NCBI GenBank assembly: GCA_032160705.1
Contig: JAVHVE010000028.1
Location: 6,682-70,681 of the forward strand
DNA: 64,000 nt
Source: QHXM01 sp032160705
GTDB lineage: Bacteria; Acidobacteriota; Blastocatellia; Pyrinomonadales; Pyrinomonadaceae
Reading direction: 5' to 3'
Shown: in pieces, positions 52,694 through 61,363 of the stretch
How the letters are laid out: each line of letters starts with the position of its first letter
Position numbering within the stretch: the stretch's first letter is position 1
Notes under the pieces: model-generated
The model's database searches: none
What the model was told of the DNA's origin: nothing
Seen by the model: the letters and a program-made list of their open reading frames with translations, nothing else
Made by a program: the position numbers and the translations under genes

Positions 52694-54127
52694 ATGGAAA
52701 ACACACCCAGCGCCAGTTACAGCCTGACCCTGCGCGTCAGGCTGGCCAGCCGCACCGGAACACTCGGAGAATTAACCACAGCCATCGGACGCCTCGGCGG
52801 CGACATCGGCGCGATAGACATCGTCAGCGTCGGTGGCGACGCAGTCGTCCGTGACATATCCGTCAACGCCCGCTCAAACGAGCATGGCGAGCAGATCGTC
52901 GAAGTGGTGCGCGACATAGACGGTGTCGAAGTCGTCAACGTCTCAGACCGCACGTTCCTGATGCACATCGGCGGCAAGATCGAAGTCACCTCAAAAGCTC
53001 CTTTGAAGACGCGCGACGATCTTTCGATGGCCTACACGCCCGGCGTGGCGCGCGTCTGCGAAGCGATCCACCGCGACCCCGAAAAAGCTTTCACGTTGAC
53101 GATCAAGAAGAACACGGTCGCGGTCGTGACGGACGGAACGGCTGTGCTCGGTCTTGGCGACATCGGCCCGGCTGCCGCCATGCCCGTGATGGAAGGCAAG
53201 GCGATGCTCTTCAAAGAATTCGCGGGCGTGGATGCCTTTCCCATCTGTCTCTCGACAAAAGACCCGGACGAGATCGTCAGAACCATCAAGGCAATCTCGA
53301 CCGCGTTTGGCGGAATCAACCTCGAAGACATCTCCGCCCCGCGCTGCTTCGAGATTGAAGACCGCTTGAAAGAGGAATTGGATATTCCTGTCTTTCACGA
53401 CGACCAGCACGGCACGGCGGTCGTGGTGCTCGCGGCGTTGATTAACGCGCTGAAGATTGTCGGCAAGCGTATGGAAGATATTAAAGTCGTGGTCAACGGT
53501 GTGGGTGCGGCGGGCGTCGCCTGCTCGAAGATTATCATGGCGGCGGGTGTCAGGAATATTGTCGGCTGCGACCAGAAGGGGGCGCTCTATCGCGGGCGCA
53601 CCGAACACATGAACTGGGTCAAGGACTGGTACGCGCGCAACACCAATCCCGATAACGAGCAGGGAACGGTTCACGACGCGATGAAGGGCGCGGATGTCTT
53701 CATGGGACTCTCTGCGCCGGGCGTTATCACGACAGATGATTTACAGAAGATGGCGGCGCAGCCCATCGTCTTTGCGATGGCGAACCCGACGCCGGAAATC
53801 ATGCCGGAAGAGGCCGAACCCTTTGTTGCGGTGATGGCAACCGGGCGCTCAGACTATCCGAACCAGATCAACAACGTCCTCTGCTTCCCAGGCATCTTTC
53901 GCGGCGCACTTGCCTGCCGCGCCTCGCGCATCAACGAAGAGATGAAACTCGCCGCCGCCCACGCCATCGCCGGAATCATCTCGGACGCAGAACTTCACCC
54001 CGACTACATCATCCCTTCCGTCTTCGACAAACGAGTGGCCGAAGCAGTCGCCCGCGATGTCGAAGAGGCAGCCTACCAGACAGGCGTTGCGCGGCGCGAC
54101 CGCGCGCATGTTGATTCGACAATCTAA
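52694..54127 (+). CDS. NAD(P)-dependent malic enzyme with N-terminal ACT domain
   Basis: ATG 52694 starts a 477-residue enzyme. An ACT domain (residues 6-85) precedes the malic-enzyme core, with SMAYTPGVARVCEAIHRDPEKAFTLTIK, the loop TDGTAVLGLGDIGPAAAMPVMEGK, the metal-binding HDDQHGTA and the Rossmann GVGAAGVACSKI. It decarboxylates malate to pyruvate. The ACT domain suggests control by an amino acid or similar ligand. The frame continues upstream to GTG 52667, but ATG 52694 is the better start. Confidence 0.95.
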   Translation: MENTPSASYSLTLRVRLASRTGTLGELTTAIGRLGGDIGAIDIVSVGGDAVVRDISVNARSNEHGEQIVEVVRDIDGVEVVNVSDRTFLMHIGGKIEVTSKAPLKTRDDLSMAYTPGVARVCEAIHRDPEKAFTLTIKKNTVAVVTDGTAVLGLGDIGPAAAMPVMEGKAMLFKEFAGVDAFPICLSTKDPDEIVRTIKAISTAFGGINLEDISAPRCFEIEDRLKEELDIPVFHDDQHGTAVVVLAALINALKIVGKRMEDIKVVVNGVGAAGVACSKIIMAAGVRNIVGCDQKGALYRGRTEHMNWVKDWYARNTNPDNEQGTVHDAMKGADVFMGLSAPGVITTDDLQKMAAQPIVFAMANPTPEIMPEEAEPFVAVMATGRSDYPNQINNVLCFPGIFRGALACRASRINEEMKLAAAHAIAGIISDAELHPDYIIPSVFDKRVAEAVARDVEEAAYQTGVARRDRAHVDSTI

Positions 54128-54466
54128 AGCAATTTTTTCAGGCTTGTGTTTTGCGAGCGGAAGGTTTGCACTCGCTGGCACGTGCCGCCTGTCTGTTCCT
54201 CTCGGCTTGAGTCCCTGCCGCAGAAGGCGCGTAGTTCTTGACATCTCGTCCTGACGAGCATATTTTGCCCACGTTTTAGCTTATTCCTTACGCGCTCGCG
54301 TCCGCCGTCTAATCTGACCTCACGTTAGCCGTATTTCTCCTGACTTGATTGATACTTATTGAGGGTTTTTCATTTCTTGTCAGAGTTAGACGGCGATTTG
54401 GGCGTATTTGATGGCGGCGATTAGTACGTCTAATAGTAGAGCGCATCTCATAAATGCTTAAAAACA

Positions 54467-54535
54467 TGAACCACGAAATAACACGAAACGGCACGAAACA
54501 AATTTTAGTGCTCTTTCGTGTCATTTCGTGGTTTC
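54467..54535. repeat. Inverted repeat E19 (CACGAAA type) with outer arms
   Basis: GAACCACGAAATAACACGAA and GGCACGAAAC are matched by CTTTCGTGTCATTTCGTGGTTTC. Outer arms TCTCATAAAT and ATTTATGAGA extend the structure to about 54447-54560. It lies in the gene-free 54128-54672 stretch, where nothing else was recognised. Confidence 0.8.
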
Positions 54536-54672
54536 GCTGTGATGCGTTTCTATTTATGAGACCGCTTCTAGTTAGACACGCCTCGCACAAACAAGACAGC
54601 CATGTCTGAGCCCTTATTCTTTCGATGTTCTTGCGGTTCTTCAACCCTATCTCGATAACCAGAGATTTTCTT

Positions 54673-55440
54673 TTACTGCAAAGACGCTAAGAAAGAGTTG
54701 AGTCCTTTAACGTCAAGTGCAGCCTTCAACTTCGCTGTATTCACCGCGTCGAATATGGCATATGCTTCATCACAATATTTGTCCACAAAGGCCCACGTTA
54801 TCTGCTGCTTTTGCCCCCAGGTAACACAAACCGGGCCCAGTTTTGTATACCCTGGAACAAGCACGTAATGCCCTCCCCACGAGTTAGGCTTGGAGTCCGG
54901 GCCACTAACTACGTCCCAAGGTTTACCGGCTTGGATCTGGGCTTTCGCACTGTTGGGAAGAGACAGCCCTAATCCGATGCCGACATCTAAGAAGATAGCC
55001 CGCTTAACTTCTGTGTGGTTCGTCTGATTGATTTGAGCAAAAGCTTTGATCTTGAGGAGTTGTTTTGCTGCAGTCCACCCTTCCTTCCGCCACACCTTTA
55101 GTGAATCTAGCACAACAAGGCCGTCATCTGCCCCGCCCGTCTCTTTGAAGTATTCATCAGTCACCTCATCATCAGTTATGGTGATGACGGCTCCTTGTTC
55201 AAGATCCTCAAAGCGGAGTGTCTGATGTGCCCTCCCTGAAATTACACAGCACCCGAACGTGTCATTCGCAAACATTGGCAGAGGGATGCCGGTATGTTTT
55301 AAATCGAAGTCGAATTCTGAAGGCAAGGTTGGCGGAGCTTTGAGGATCGCGGCAAATTTTAAGTTGCGAATATCACGCTTAACTGGGGCTTTACCCAGTT
55401 TGAAGAGCTTGTGTGATTGAATTCCTTTAGCACTTGGCAC
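54673..55440 (-). CDS. Papain-like fold hypothetical protein
   Basis: The 255-residue protein has a Cys pair in NDTFGCCVISG, a GGHYVLVPGY His strand and VTWGQKQQITWAF near the C-terminus. That order (Cys in an N-terminal loop, then H-V-x-x-x-G-Y and W-G) follows the papain (C1) fold. No signal peptide is seen. It could be a cytosolic cysteine peptidase or an inactive relative, for which the Cys-His geometry would need modelling. It lies near the C39 gene, but they are separated by an attC-like site and a 556-base gap. Confidence 0.55.
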   Translation of the reverse strand: MPSAKGIQSHKLFKLGKAPVKRDIRNLKFAAILKAPPTLPSEFDFDLKHTGIPLPMFANDTFGCCVISGRAHQTLRFEDLEQGAVITITDDEVTDEYFKETGGADDGLVVLDSLKVWRKEGWTAAKQLLKIKAFAQINQTNHTEVKRAIFLDVGIGLGLSLPNSAKAQIQAGKPWDVVSGPDSKPNSWGGHYVLVPGYTKLGPVCVTWGQKQQITWAFVDKYCDEAYAIFDAVNTAKLKAALDVKGLNSFLASLQ

Positions 55441-55874
55441 GATGCGATCTCCTTTGAAAGTTGTAGAAAGAGTCTGAACTCGGTTTCAGAGCACGCAATT
55501 TCGCATTACATTTGTTTTCCTATCCCTGGGATCGCTTGGAATTTTAATAATGCGCTCTATATTTGCTTCCGTGTACTAATGCCCCGAACGCATGTAAAAA
55601 CTATCAAATGAGTCGAAAGTTGTGATCTAAGCAATCGGCCTCATTTAAATATGATAAATAGAGGCAAAACGTCTCACCCTTGTTAGCATTCGTGATTTAG
55701 CCACCACCTTTCCTTACTATAACCTTAGCTCTGGAAGGGCTTCTCTTCTTTCATCAGTTCTGAGTGCTTTAACTAATCGCTTGAACTGCTCTTCAAACTT
55801 CTGATTGTCTGCCTCTCACGCGTCGAACAGTTCCTTTCGTGTCAGGGGTTGGGAGCGACTCGTCCTTGCAGGCG

Positions 55875-55982
55875 GTCTAACAAGTCGCTCAACCCGACCC
55901 GCGATAGGATGGCTTTCATCATCCCGCTTTGCGGTGTAAATTGAAGGCTGTTCGCGCGGGCGGGTTATCTCCCGCGTTAGGC
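55875..55982. other. attC-like integron recombination site 1
   Basis: GTCTAAC (55875-55881) fits the R'' consensus RYYYAAC and GTTAGGC (55976-55982) fits R' GTTRRRY. Inner boxes AACCCGACCCGCG and GCGCGGGCGGGTT pair with one extra base, typical of extrahelical bases in attC sites. The remaining 55441-55996 sequence holds no gene. Confidence 0.65.
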
Positions 55983-55996
55983 GTTCGCGCTCTTTG

Positions 55997-56464
55997 TTAG
56001 CCCTGAAACTTACCGCTTATCGCTTTTGGAGCAGGCTGGAGGATCAGGAGGTATCCCGTCGAGCGTCTACAGAATGCCCGCCGCGAGATCGTCTGCAACC
56101 CCACGGCTGGGTCGCCGAGGACGACGTGTGTGGGAGACCACCGATAGATGACAACGAAGTGCCCGCCGCCGACCCGGAGCATATGCGCGATTGCGGGCAA
56201 CCTGCAGTGCGGGATATCGTCGTACGAAGCTTTGACGCCCTCGGCAAGGAACCCTATGCGTTTTGCGACTCCCGAGAGGGTCAAAAGATCCGTACCCCAA
56301 CGGTCAAGTGCTATCTCGTCGGCGAGATCGTCATAGGCGAATGGGCAACCGTGATAGGCCGCGACGGTGGCGAGCGCTGCTGGCCCACAGTCGTTGCCCC
56401 GGCTCTGGCGGACCAGAGGGAGGTCTTGCGACAAGGCGCCACGCATCCTGCCGAGCGTATTCAC
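55997..56464 (-). CDS. Stand-alone C39 (bacteriocin-processing) peptidase
   Basis: The 155-residue protein matches the peptidase C39 domain of bacteriocin ABC transporters: catalytic C26 in QSRGNDCGPAALATVAAYHG, H102 in GGGHFVVIY, and D118 in VLGDPAVG. It ends where the domain normally leads into the membrane part, so no ABC transporter is fused, nor is one adjacent. It begins (GTG) 9 bases after a gene for a double-glycine leader peptide on the same strand, its likely substrate. The site of cleavage is predicted after Gly-Gly in that peptide. Confidence 0.88.
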   Translation of the reverse strand: MNTLGRMRGALSQDLPLVRQSRGNDCGPAALATVAAYHGCPFAYDDLADEIALDRWGTDLLTLSGVAKRIGFLAEGVKASYDDIPHCRLPAIAHMLRVGGGHFVVIYRWSPTHVVLGDPAVGLQTISRRAFCRRSTGYLLILQPAPKAISGKFQG

Positions 56465-56473
56465 TTTGACAAC

Positions 56474-56635
56474 CTAGAACTTGCCCTTGAAAGAGAGCGA
56501 TCTTAAGGTGGCGCCGACGTGTTCCTTGATCCATCTCCCAGCCGCCTTGACCCGATCCCAGAACGACCTCCCGCCGCGTACCAAGCGTAGCTCATCATCG
56601 GTAACCAATTGAATTCCTCGTGTGTTATTCATCAT
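56474..56635 (-). CDS. Double-glycine leader peptide precursor, cationic amphipathic
   Basis: The 53-residue peptide starts at ATG 56635 (AGGAAGGGG upstream). Its leader ends LVTDDELRLVRGG, a close match to the LSxxELxxIxGG double-glycine leader. The 31-residue mature part carries about eight basic and two acidic residues, with two Trp, and reads as an amphipathic helix (FWDRVKAAGRWIKEHVG), then a basic tail. This is the layout of a class II bacteriocin or antimicrobial peptide (inference). No immunity gene or exporter was recognised. Its likely processor is the adjacent C39 peptidase. Confidence 0.78.
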   Translation of the reverse strand: MMNNTRGIQLVTDDELRLVRGGRSFWDRVKAAGRWIKEHVGATLRSLSFKGKF

Positions 56636-57025
56636 GTGGCACCCCTTCCTGGGGTAGTTGGTCATTTTCACTGTGTAACAAAGAGATATCAGTCGTGAGT
56701 GAAAATTAGACGCTTTGGCTTTGTGTGTTCATCAACGCGCAAAGCTTACAGTGAGGCTAATAAAGGAGACTCTTATTAGCAGGGAGCGAGGAGTCTTGCC
56801 TGGCTACAAACAGCAATACTCATGCCGACCACAATGCCAATCTCATCCAGTCTCTTTTCGCCTAAAAGAGAGTTTAGTCGCAGCTAGAGTTAACGAGGTG
56901 TCTTTAAGAGAGGACAGATGTGAGCAGTAAGTGCGTACTTCTGTTGACACCTACTTTCCATCTAACGTCAGAAATGATCCACTACCAAAATTTACTGTAA
57001 GCGGCATGATAAATGTGAAACCCGC

Positions 57026-57050
57026 GTCTAACAACTCATTCCACCGGAGC
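57026..57050. other. Half attC-like site
   Basis: GTCTAACAACTCATTCCACC resembles the R''-L'' end of the attC-like sites at 55875 and 60463, but no paired R' box was found after it. The flanking 56672-57248 stretch contains no other recognised feature. Confidence 0.35.
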
Positions 57051-57248
57051 GGAAATAGCTGGCGTCTTCTGGCTGAGAGACAGCCCTCTTAACATGGTCA
57101 AATCAGTTGTCAGGCGATTCTGAGCCTGATGATTGACATTCAGAATTAATAAGCCTATCGTGATTTGTCTCAGTCCTGCTAACGAGAATTATCTTCGTTA
57201 ACCTCATCGTTCATCTCAGAGAGTCGTCTTGAAGTAAGGGGCAAGCCA

Positions 57249-58817
57249 ATGTATAAGCCTTCACGGTCCTCACAGGGTAAGCAACCTCACTTATCAGCGC
57301 AGGAACAAATGAGAAAGCAGCATCAATCTCATCCGCGCGCCGTGCAGCCCAAGATCGCTAGAGCACCCCAGAAGCTAAAGCAGCCGGTCGCGCCACCTGT
57401 GTATCGCCCACAGCCCGCGCCAAAGGTTTTGCAGAGAAAGATGGCGACGACTCGTCAATCGGCTAATCAAACGAAGCCCACGCCGGTCGCCCCGCCTGCT
57501 TACCGCCCGCAGCCAACGCCGAAGGTCTTGCAGGCGAAGCCGTCTGTGCTTCAACCGAAGACCGAGGCCGGAGCCAGAGTGCCGCCGACCGCGCCTGCCC
57601 TGTACAGGCCGCAGCCAACGCCGAAGTGCCTTCAGGCGAAAATGATACGGACGCCAACTGCGCCTCCGGTCTTGCAAACGAAAAGGGCAGGCATCAATCC
57701 GCGAGAACAGTACAGGCATGATACAAAGCGAGAGCTGGCGACCTCTGTCCCGCGCCCGCCGTCTCCAGGCTCAAGCGTGGGAGGGACGAATCCTAAACTT
57801 CCAAATCGCCCTCATCCTAATTCAGTGGTGCAACGAAAATTGTGGCTCGTGGGCGATGATGCGCCAACCAAGCCCAAATATGTCCAGAGCCGGGATGACG
57901 TTTATCAGGAGATAGCCCTACATGTCAGGGGCGTCATCAATGAAGTGGGTTTTATCACAGAAGACACAGCTCAGCATCTGCAAGATGACAAGGACATTCT
58001 TCAGAAACTGACTGTGATAAGCGACAAGGATGTTAAAAATTGCATAGGTACAATTCATGGACGATTGATAAACTGGGCCGGCGATGATGTAGATCGACCA
58101 CAAATGGCGGTTGAGGTCGCAGTCAAACAAGCTGCGGAATCTTTAAGTCAAGAGCCATTGCTGGCGAAGGTCGCTCTGGCACATCAGCAGGCGGCAGAAA
58201 AACAGCGCTTGCTTTTGCAAGAGGCGGAAAACCGGCGCTTGGCGCAGCTACCTGTTCTGAACACAGACCCTCAGTGGCTGAAAGACTTGATTACGCGATT
58301 TGTGGGGTGGGTCGAAGGAGTCAAGAGATTTACCGACGCAGTGAGAGACGCTAAGAACAAAAACGAGCATTCATTTCTGACGGGATATGAATATCAGGCC
58401 ACCGAGGCTCTCAAGCTCGGGGATAGCCTCGGCGGAATGGAAGTACTGTATCAAGGAACCTATGCAGAGAGTCGCTATGTCGATTTGGTGACAAAAGGCG
58501 GTGAGATGATAGAGTGTAAGGTTTTTGCTAAGAAGGGCGAGCAGCCCGAGAACATAATGAATAGCTTCTTTTGTCAGGCATTGGATTATGCCAGCAGCAA
58601 GACGAGAATCAATTACCGTTTCAAGAACGGCGCTCCCGACTGGGCGCGACAGCTATTATTTTGCGCTAGCTTCTGGGGCCCCGGCCCGATCTCTGTGAAC
58701 GGCAACCCCGTCCAGTTTCCGAATGTGATCGGAGGAAAGAACGAGGTTCAAGTAGTTAAAAAAGCAAAGGGATGGTACCAGAAGGTGACCTCCCAGGTAG
58801 CCCCTCCCCTGAACTAA
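57249..58817 (+). CDS. Modular protein with Pro-rich repeats and PD-(D/E)XK-like C-terminus (toxin candidate)
   Basis: The N-terminal ~200 residues are disordered, rich in Pro, Gln and Lys, and carry three copies of a 17-residue repeat (APPVYRPQPxPKVLQxK type) at residues 48-64, 81-97 and 115-131. A helical region follows (about 205-350). The C-terminal region has GYEYQATEALKLGDS, D412 in YVDLV and E422-x-K424 in MIECKVF, the order of a PD-(D/E)XK nuclease. Similar Pro-rich repeats appear in proteins beside contractile-injection genes in other bacteria (from memory). A delivered nuclease toxin is inferred, but no immunity gene or injection genes were found. Confidence 0.55.
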   Translation: MYKPSRSSQGKQPHLSAQEQMRKQHQSHPRAVQPKIARAPQKLKQPVAPPVYRPQPAPKVLQRKMATTRQSANQTKPTPVAPPAYRPQPTPKVLQAKPSVLQPKTEAGARVPPTAPALYRPQPTPKCLQAKMIRTPTAPPVLQTKRAGINPREQYRHDTKRELATSVPRPPSPGSSVGGTNPKLPNRPHPNSVVQRKLWLVGDDAPTKPKYVQSRDDVYQEIALHVRGVINEVGFITEDTAQHLQDDKDILQKLTVISDKDVKNCIGTIHGRLINWAGDDVDRPQMAVEVAVKQAAESLSQEPLLAKVALAHQQAAEKQRLLLQEAENRRLAQLPVLNTDPQWLKDLITRFVGWVEGVKRFTDAVRDAKNKNEHSFLTGYEYQATEALKLGDSLGGMEVLYQGTYAESRYVDLVTKGGEMIECKVFAKKGEQPENIMNSFFCQALDYASSKTRINYRFKNGAPDWARQLLFCASFWGPGPISVNGNPVQFPNVIGGKNEVQVVKKAKGWYQKVTSQVAPPLN

Positions 58818-59438
58818 TCCTCGCCATCAGCTCCATTCCGGGAAGTATATTCTTAGCGCCGAGAGGCTATCACGCAGCGCCTGACGCTATATGAAAGATC
58901 GCCCTCGCAGTAGTAGTCTACTGTCGCTCACGCGCTCTGTGAGCAGAAGGGAGAAGATCGAGAGAGGAATCGCACTCAAGACATCGCCGCACGAAGGCGT
59001 CAGGCTCGACCCTGCGTGGAGAGTCTCTGCCGAGAGTCAAACAGCACGAGAAACCATCGCTATTTCGCGGGAAGTATCACAATGAGTTGTATCCAAGTGC
59101 CAGACAAGCAAGCACTGAGGATCACGCCTAACTATATGCCCCCGCGGACAACCGGAGATAGCCGTAGGCCCAGTCAGAGCTGGAGTCTCAGATAGAACAA
59201 TGGTTGACAACACAAACAACAGGTCAGGCTCAGCAGGTTTCCATTGTTGTTCAGATCAGTGATAGCAGAGAACGTCGGCACGCCAGGAGTCGGGACAACA
59301 GAGGCAGAAGGACGATAGTTGCTTGTTGGGTCACTGCAATCAATGAAACTGACGCGCTCCGGGCGAGATCGGGGCTGATTGCCAAGCAGAAGGAAGGCGG
59401 TCAGTAAGGGGAGATATTATTCTCTTGACATCTCTTTC

Positions 59439-59525
59439 ATAGAACAACTCATTGAACCGGACTCGCAATCAGCTTACCTCTTATCTATTCTAGCAATAGC
59501 TCGCCGGTTATCCCCGGCGTGAGGT
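59439..59525. other. Degenerate attC-like site 2
   Basis: AACAACTCATTGAACCGGACT resembles the left half of the other sites and GCTCGCCGGTTATCCCCGGCG the right half, but the end boxes (ATAGAAC, GTGAGGT) depart from consensus. No gene is supported in the rest of 58818-59655; two short frames there (58891, 59204) have no other evidence. Confidence 0.5.
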
Positions 59526-59655
59526 GGCTGCCTTAATGGCAGCCAAGCTATTGAGTGGATTGATATACATTGACCCAAATGTTGCATTAAAGATAAAGTC
59601 CCATGCTCTTCAAGTTCATGTATATTGATAGGAATGTCAACTTAAAAGGGGATAA

Positions 59656-60441
59656 ATGAGAATCAAAATAGTTCTACTGACGACGCTCTTCTTGGCCTTT
59701 GGCTCGATCGGGTTCGCGCAATCAAACGCGCGGCAACAATTAAGACGCTACACTCCACAAATGCGAAGCACTCAGCAGGACATCGGGCCGGATAAGTTGA
59801 GCGTTGGTTTTGACATTAGTATTCCTTTATCAACCGAGCGGGCTCTGGTCAGATATGTCACACAAAACTACAAGATTGCCCAACTCCTAATCGGCTTATA
59901 TAAAGTACAGGGTGAAAATAATCTCTATTTGGTAACCGGGACTGTTAACAAAGACAGGCAATCCGAAGATAGTCCCGCGCAATCAATACTCCTCGCCCTC
60001 AGGGCAGAGGGAGATAAAGTGACTGAGGTAAGTAAAGCGGAGAACGACAGCGATGCTGCCATTAAAGAGCCTGCCTTTTTTCTCGGGCAAGATAGGCTGT
60101 TGATTATAGTTTCGCATTCGGCGCCGGACGGCAGCCTCGGCGGGCATTACGCCTACGAGTATGCGGGTAATAACTTGAAGCCGCTGGGCGAAATTCCCGT
60201 AATCGATAAGACGGGCATGAGCGGGAGCGTGTGGATAACCAATAATCAGATAGATCGAGCTACGGCGGAATATAAAAACAACACCTATTTTGTGACAATG
60301 CGTGGAAAGGGAAGCCTCTATGAGCCTGTCGGCGATGGCGCTAGTTATAAGAAAATCGCCTCCCCGGGATCACCCATTACATTCTCATACAATGGAAGGG
60401 AGTGGCGCTCGATAGCCACAAAACAGATAAGACGCAGATGA
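59656..60441 (+). CDS. Secreted hypothetical protein, cassette-like gene
   Basis: ATG 59656 (AAGGGGATAA upstream) starts a 261-residue protein with a signal peptide (IVLLTTLFLAFGSIGFAQ). The mature part has mixed strands and helices (ALVRYVTQNYKIAQLLIGLYK, then beta segments around LIIVSHSAPDGSLGGHYAYEY). No family was recognised. It ends 21 bases before an attC-like site in the same orientation, the arrangement of an integron gene cassette. Confidence 0.65.
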   Translation: MRIKIVLLTTLFLAFGSIGFAQSNARQQLRRYTPQMRSTQQDIGPDKLSVGFDISIPLSTERALVRYVTQNYKIAQLLIGLYKVQGENNLYLVTGTVNKDRQSEDSPAQSILLALRAEGDKVTEVSKAENDSDAAIKEPAFFLGQDRLLIIVSHSAPDGSLGGHYAYEYAGNNLKPLGEIPVIDKTGMSGSVWITNNQIDRATAEYKNNTYFVTMRGKGSLYEPVGDGASYKKIASPGSPITFSYNGREWRSIATKQIRRR

Positions 60442-60462
60442 TTCTGTGGAGCACGGCGCGCC

Positions 60463-60550
60463 GCCTAACAAGTCGCTCAACCGGACGCGCAATTAGCAAG
60501 CCTGTCATCAATCAGCGTCTCGTGCGCGCCGGTTATCTCCAGCGTTAGAC
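60463..60550. other. attC-like integron recombination site 3
   Basis: R'' is GCCTAAC (60463-60469) and R' is GTTAGAC (60544-60550), both fitting consensus. CAACCGGACGCGC and GCGCGCCGGTT pair with one unpaired base. The element spans 88 bases and lies 21 bases after the stop of the 59656 gene. This is the best of the attC-like sites. Confidence 0.72.
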
Positions 60551-60605
60551 GTGCTACGCCCTGCTATAACTTTCAAGACATTAGCAATCAGCGTAGAATC
60601 GTATT

Positions 60606-60722
60606 ATGCCGATAGCCTTGAGAGTCAGAGGATACAGATTTCTCTTCTTCAGATTGGAAGGACATGAATTCCCTCACATTCACGTTGAACAAGCTGGGAG
60701 ATTTCCTAGTGGGCCAATTTAA
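60606..60722 (+). pseudogene. Truncated DUF4160 protein fragment
   Basis: ATG 60606 starts MPIALRVRGYRFLFFRLEGH followed by EFPHIHVEQAGR, typical of the DUF4160 N-terminus (hydrophobic strand, then PPHxHVE). Translation ends after 38 residues at TAA, where full-length members run on to about 80-90. It is a truncated relic, with no full-length partner seen. Confidence 0.65.
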
Positions 60723-60798
60723 AATTATGAACCAATGTTTATCAGAACTCTAATTTGAAGCTGACCCCCTACATGGTTTCCTCTACCTGAGCCGCAGC

Positions 60799-61110
60799 TT
60801 AGCGCCTGATAGTGAAACCTCTGCGGAACTGATTGCCGAGTCCTCTCCCACTGGAATCGAAAGCCTGTGCATAAATGACATAATCACCGTTAGGCAAATC
60901 CCTTCCACTCGGTAGACTATATCCTGAGGGTGCAGTCCATGTAGTTCCCGTAAGGCGAGTCGGCAACCATTGCCCTGTAGGTCCATTAGTCCATCGGTAA
61001 ATACCCCTTGCTGTGTCGCGTAACCACTCTTCGTCCGATTCCAGTTTGCCGAGTGATATTTTCACTGCGGCAACTCTGCTATTGCCACTTACAGTGCCGG
61101 AGATTGTAGG
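60799..61110 (-). pseudogene. C-terminal fragment of secreted beta-domain protein
   Basis: The minus-strand frame reads ISGTVSGNSRVAAVKISLG, then GTTWTAPSGYSLPSGRDLPNG and DYVIYAQAFDSSGRG. This resembles Ig-like or secreted adhesin C-terminal repeats. It has no start and joins the IS110 remnant directly, so the front of the gene was removed when the IS110 sequence inserted or the region rearranged. Confidence 0.55.
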
Positions 61111-61363
61111 TATCCCGGTACACCATCTGGCCCGCCTGATGCAGAAAGAGCGCGAGTGCTTCGCCGTATGTGCCTGTGGCTTCGAGGCAGGCGTGGACTC
61201 GCTCAACGCCCTGCTTGGAGAGCCAGTGCTTGAGTTGCTCGAAGCCGGTCGCGTTGTTCAGAAAGACTTTATGCTTGAGCTTGCCTTGAAGGTTGATAAG
61301 ACAGACATTGAACATCAGTTTGGCGATGTCGATGCCCAGTGCTGGTGCTGTCATGGTGGTCAA
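61079..61363 (-). pseudogene. IS110-family transposase N-terminal fragment
   Basis: MTTMTAPALGIDIAKLMFNV starts a DEDD-type IS110 transposase (first Asp in GIDIAK, then ACLEATGTYGEALALFLHQAG). The frame stops after about 85 recognisable residues, where a full transposase would run on to >300. It ends at a junction with the secreted-protein fragment. No intact terminal repeat was identified. Confidence 0.75.

Noticed and set aside
58891..59407. Two short frames (64 and 67 residues)
   Set aside because: No good start sites, no similarity, and the second spans repeat-like sequence; the region is treated as non-coding.
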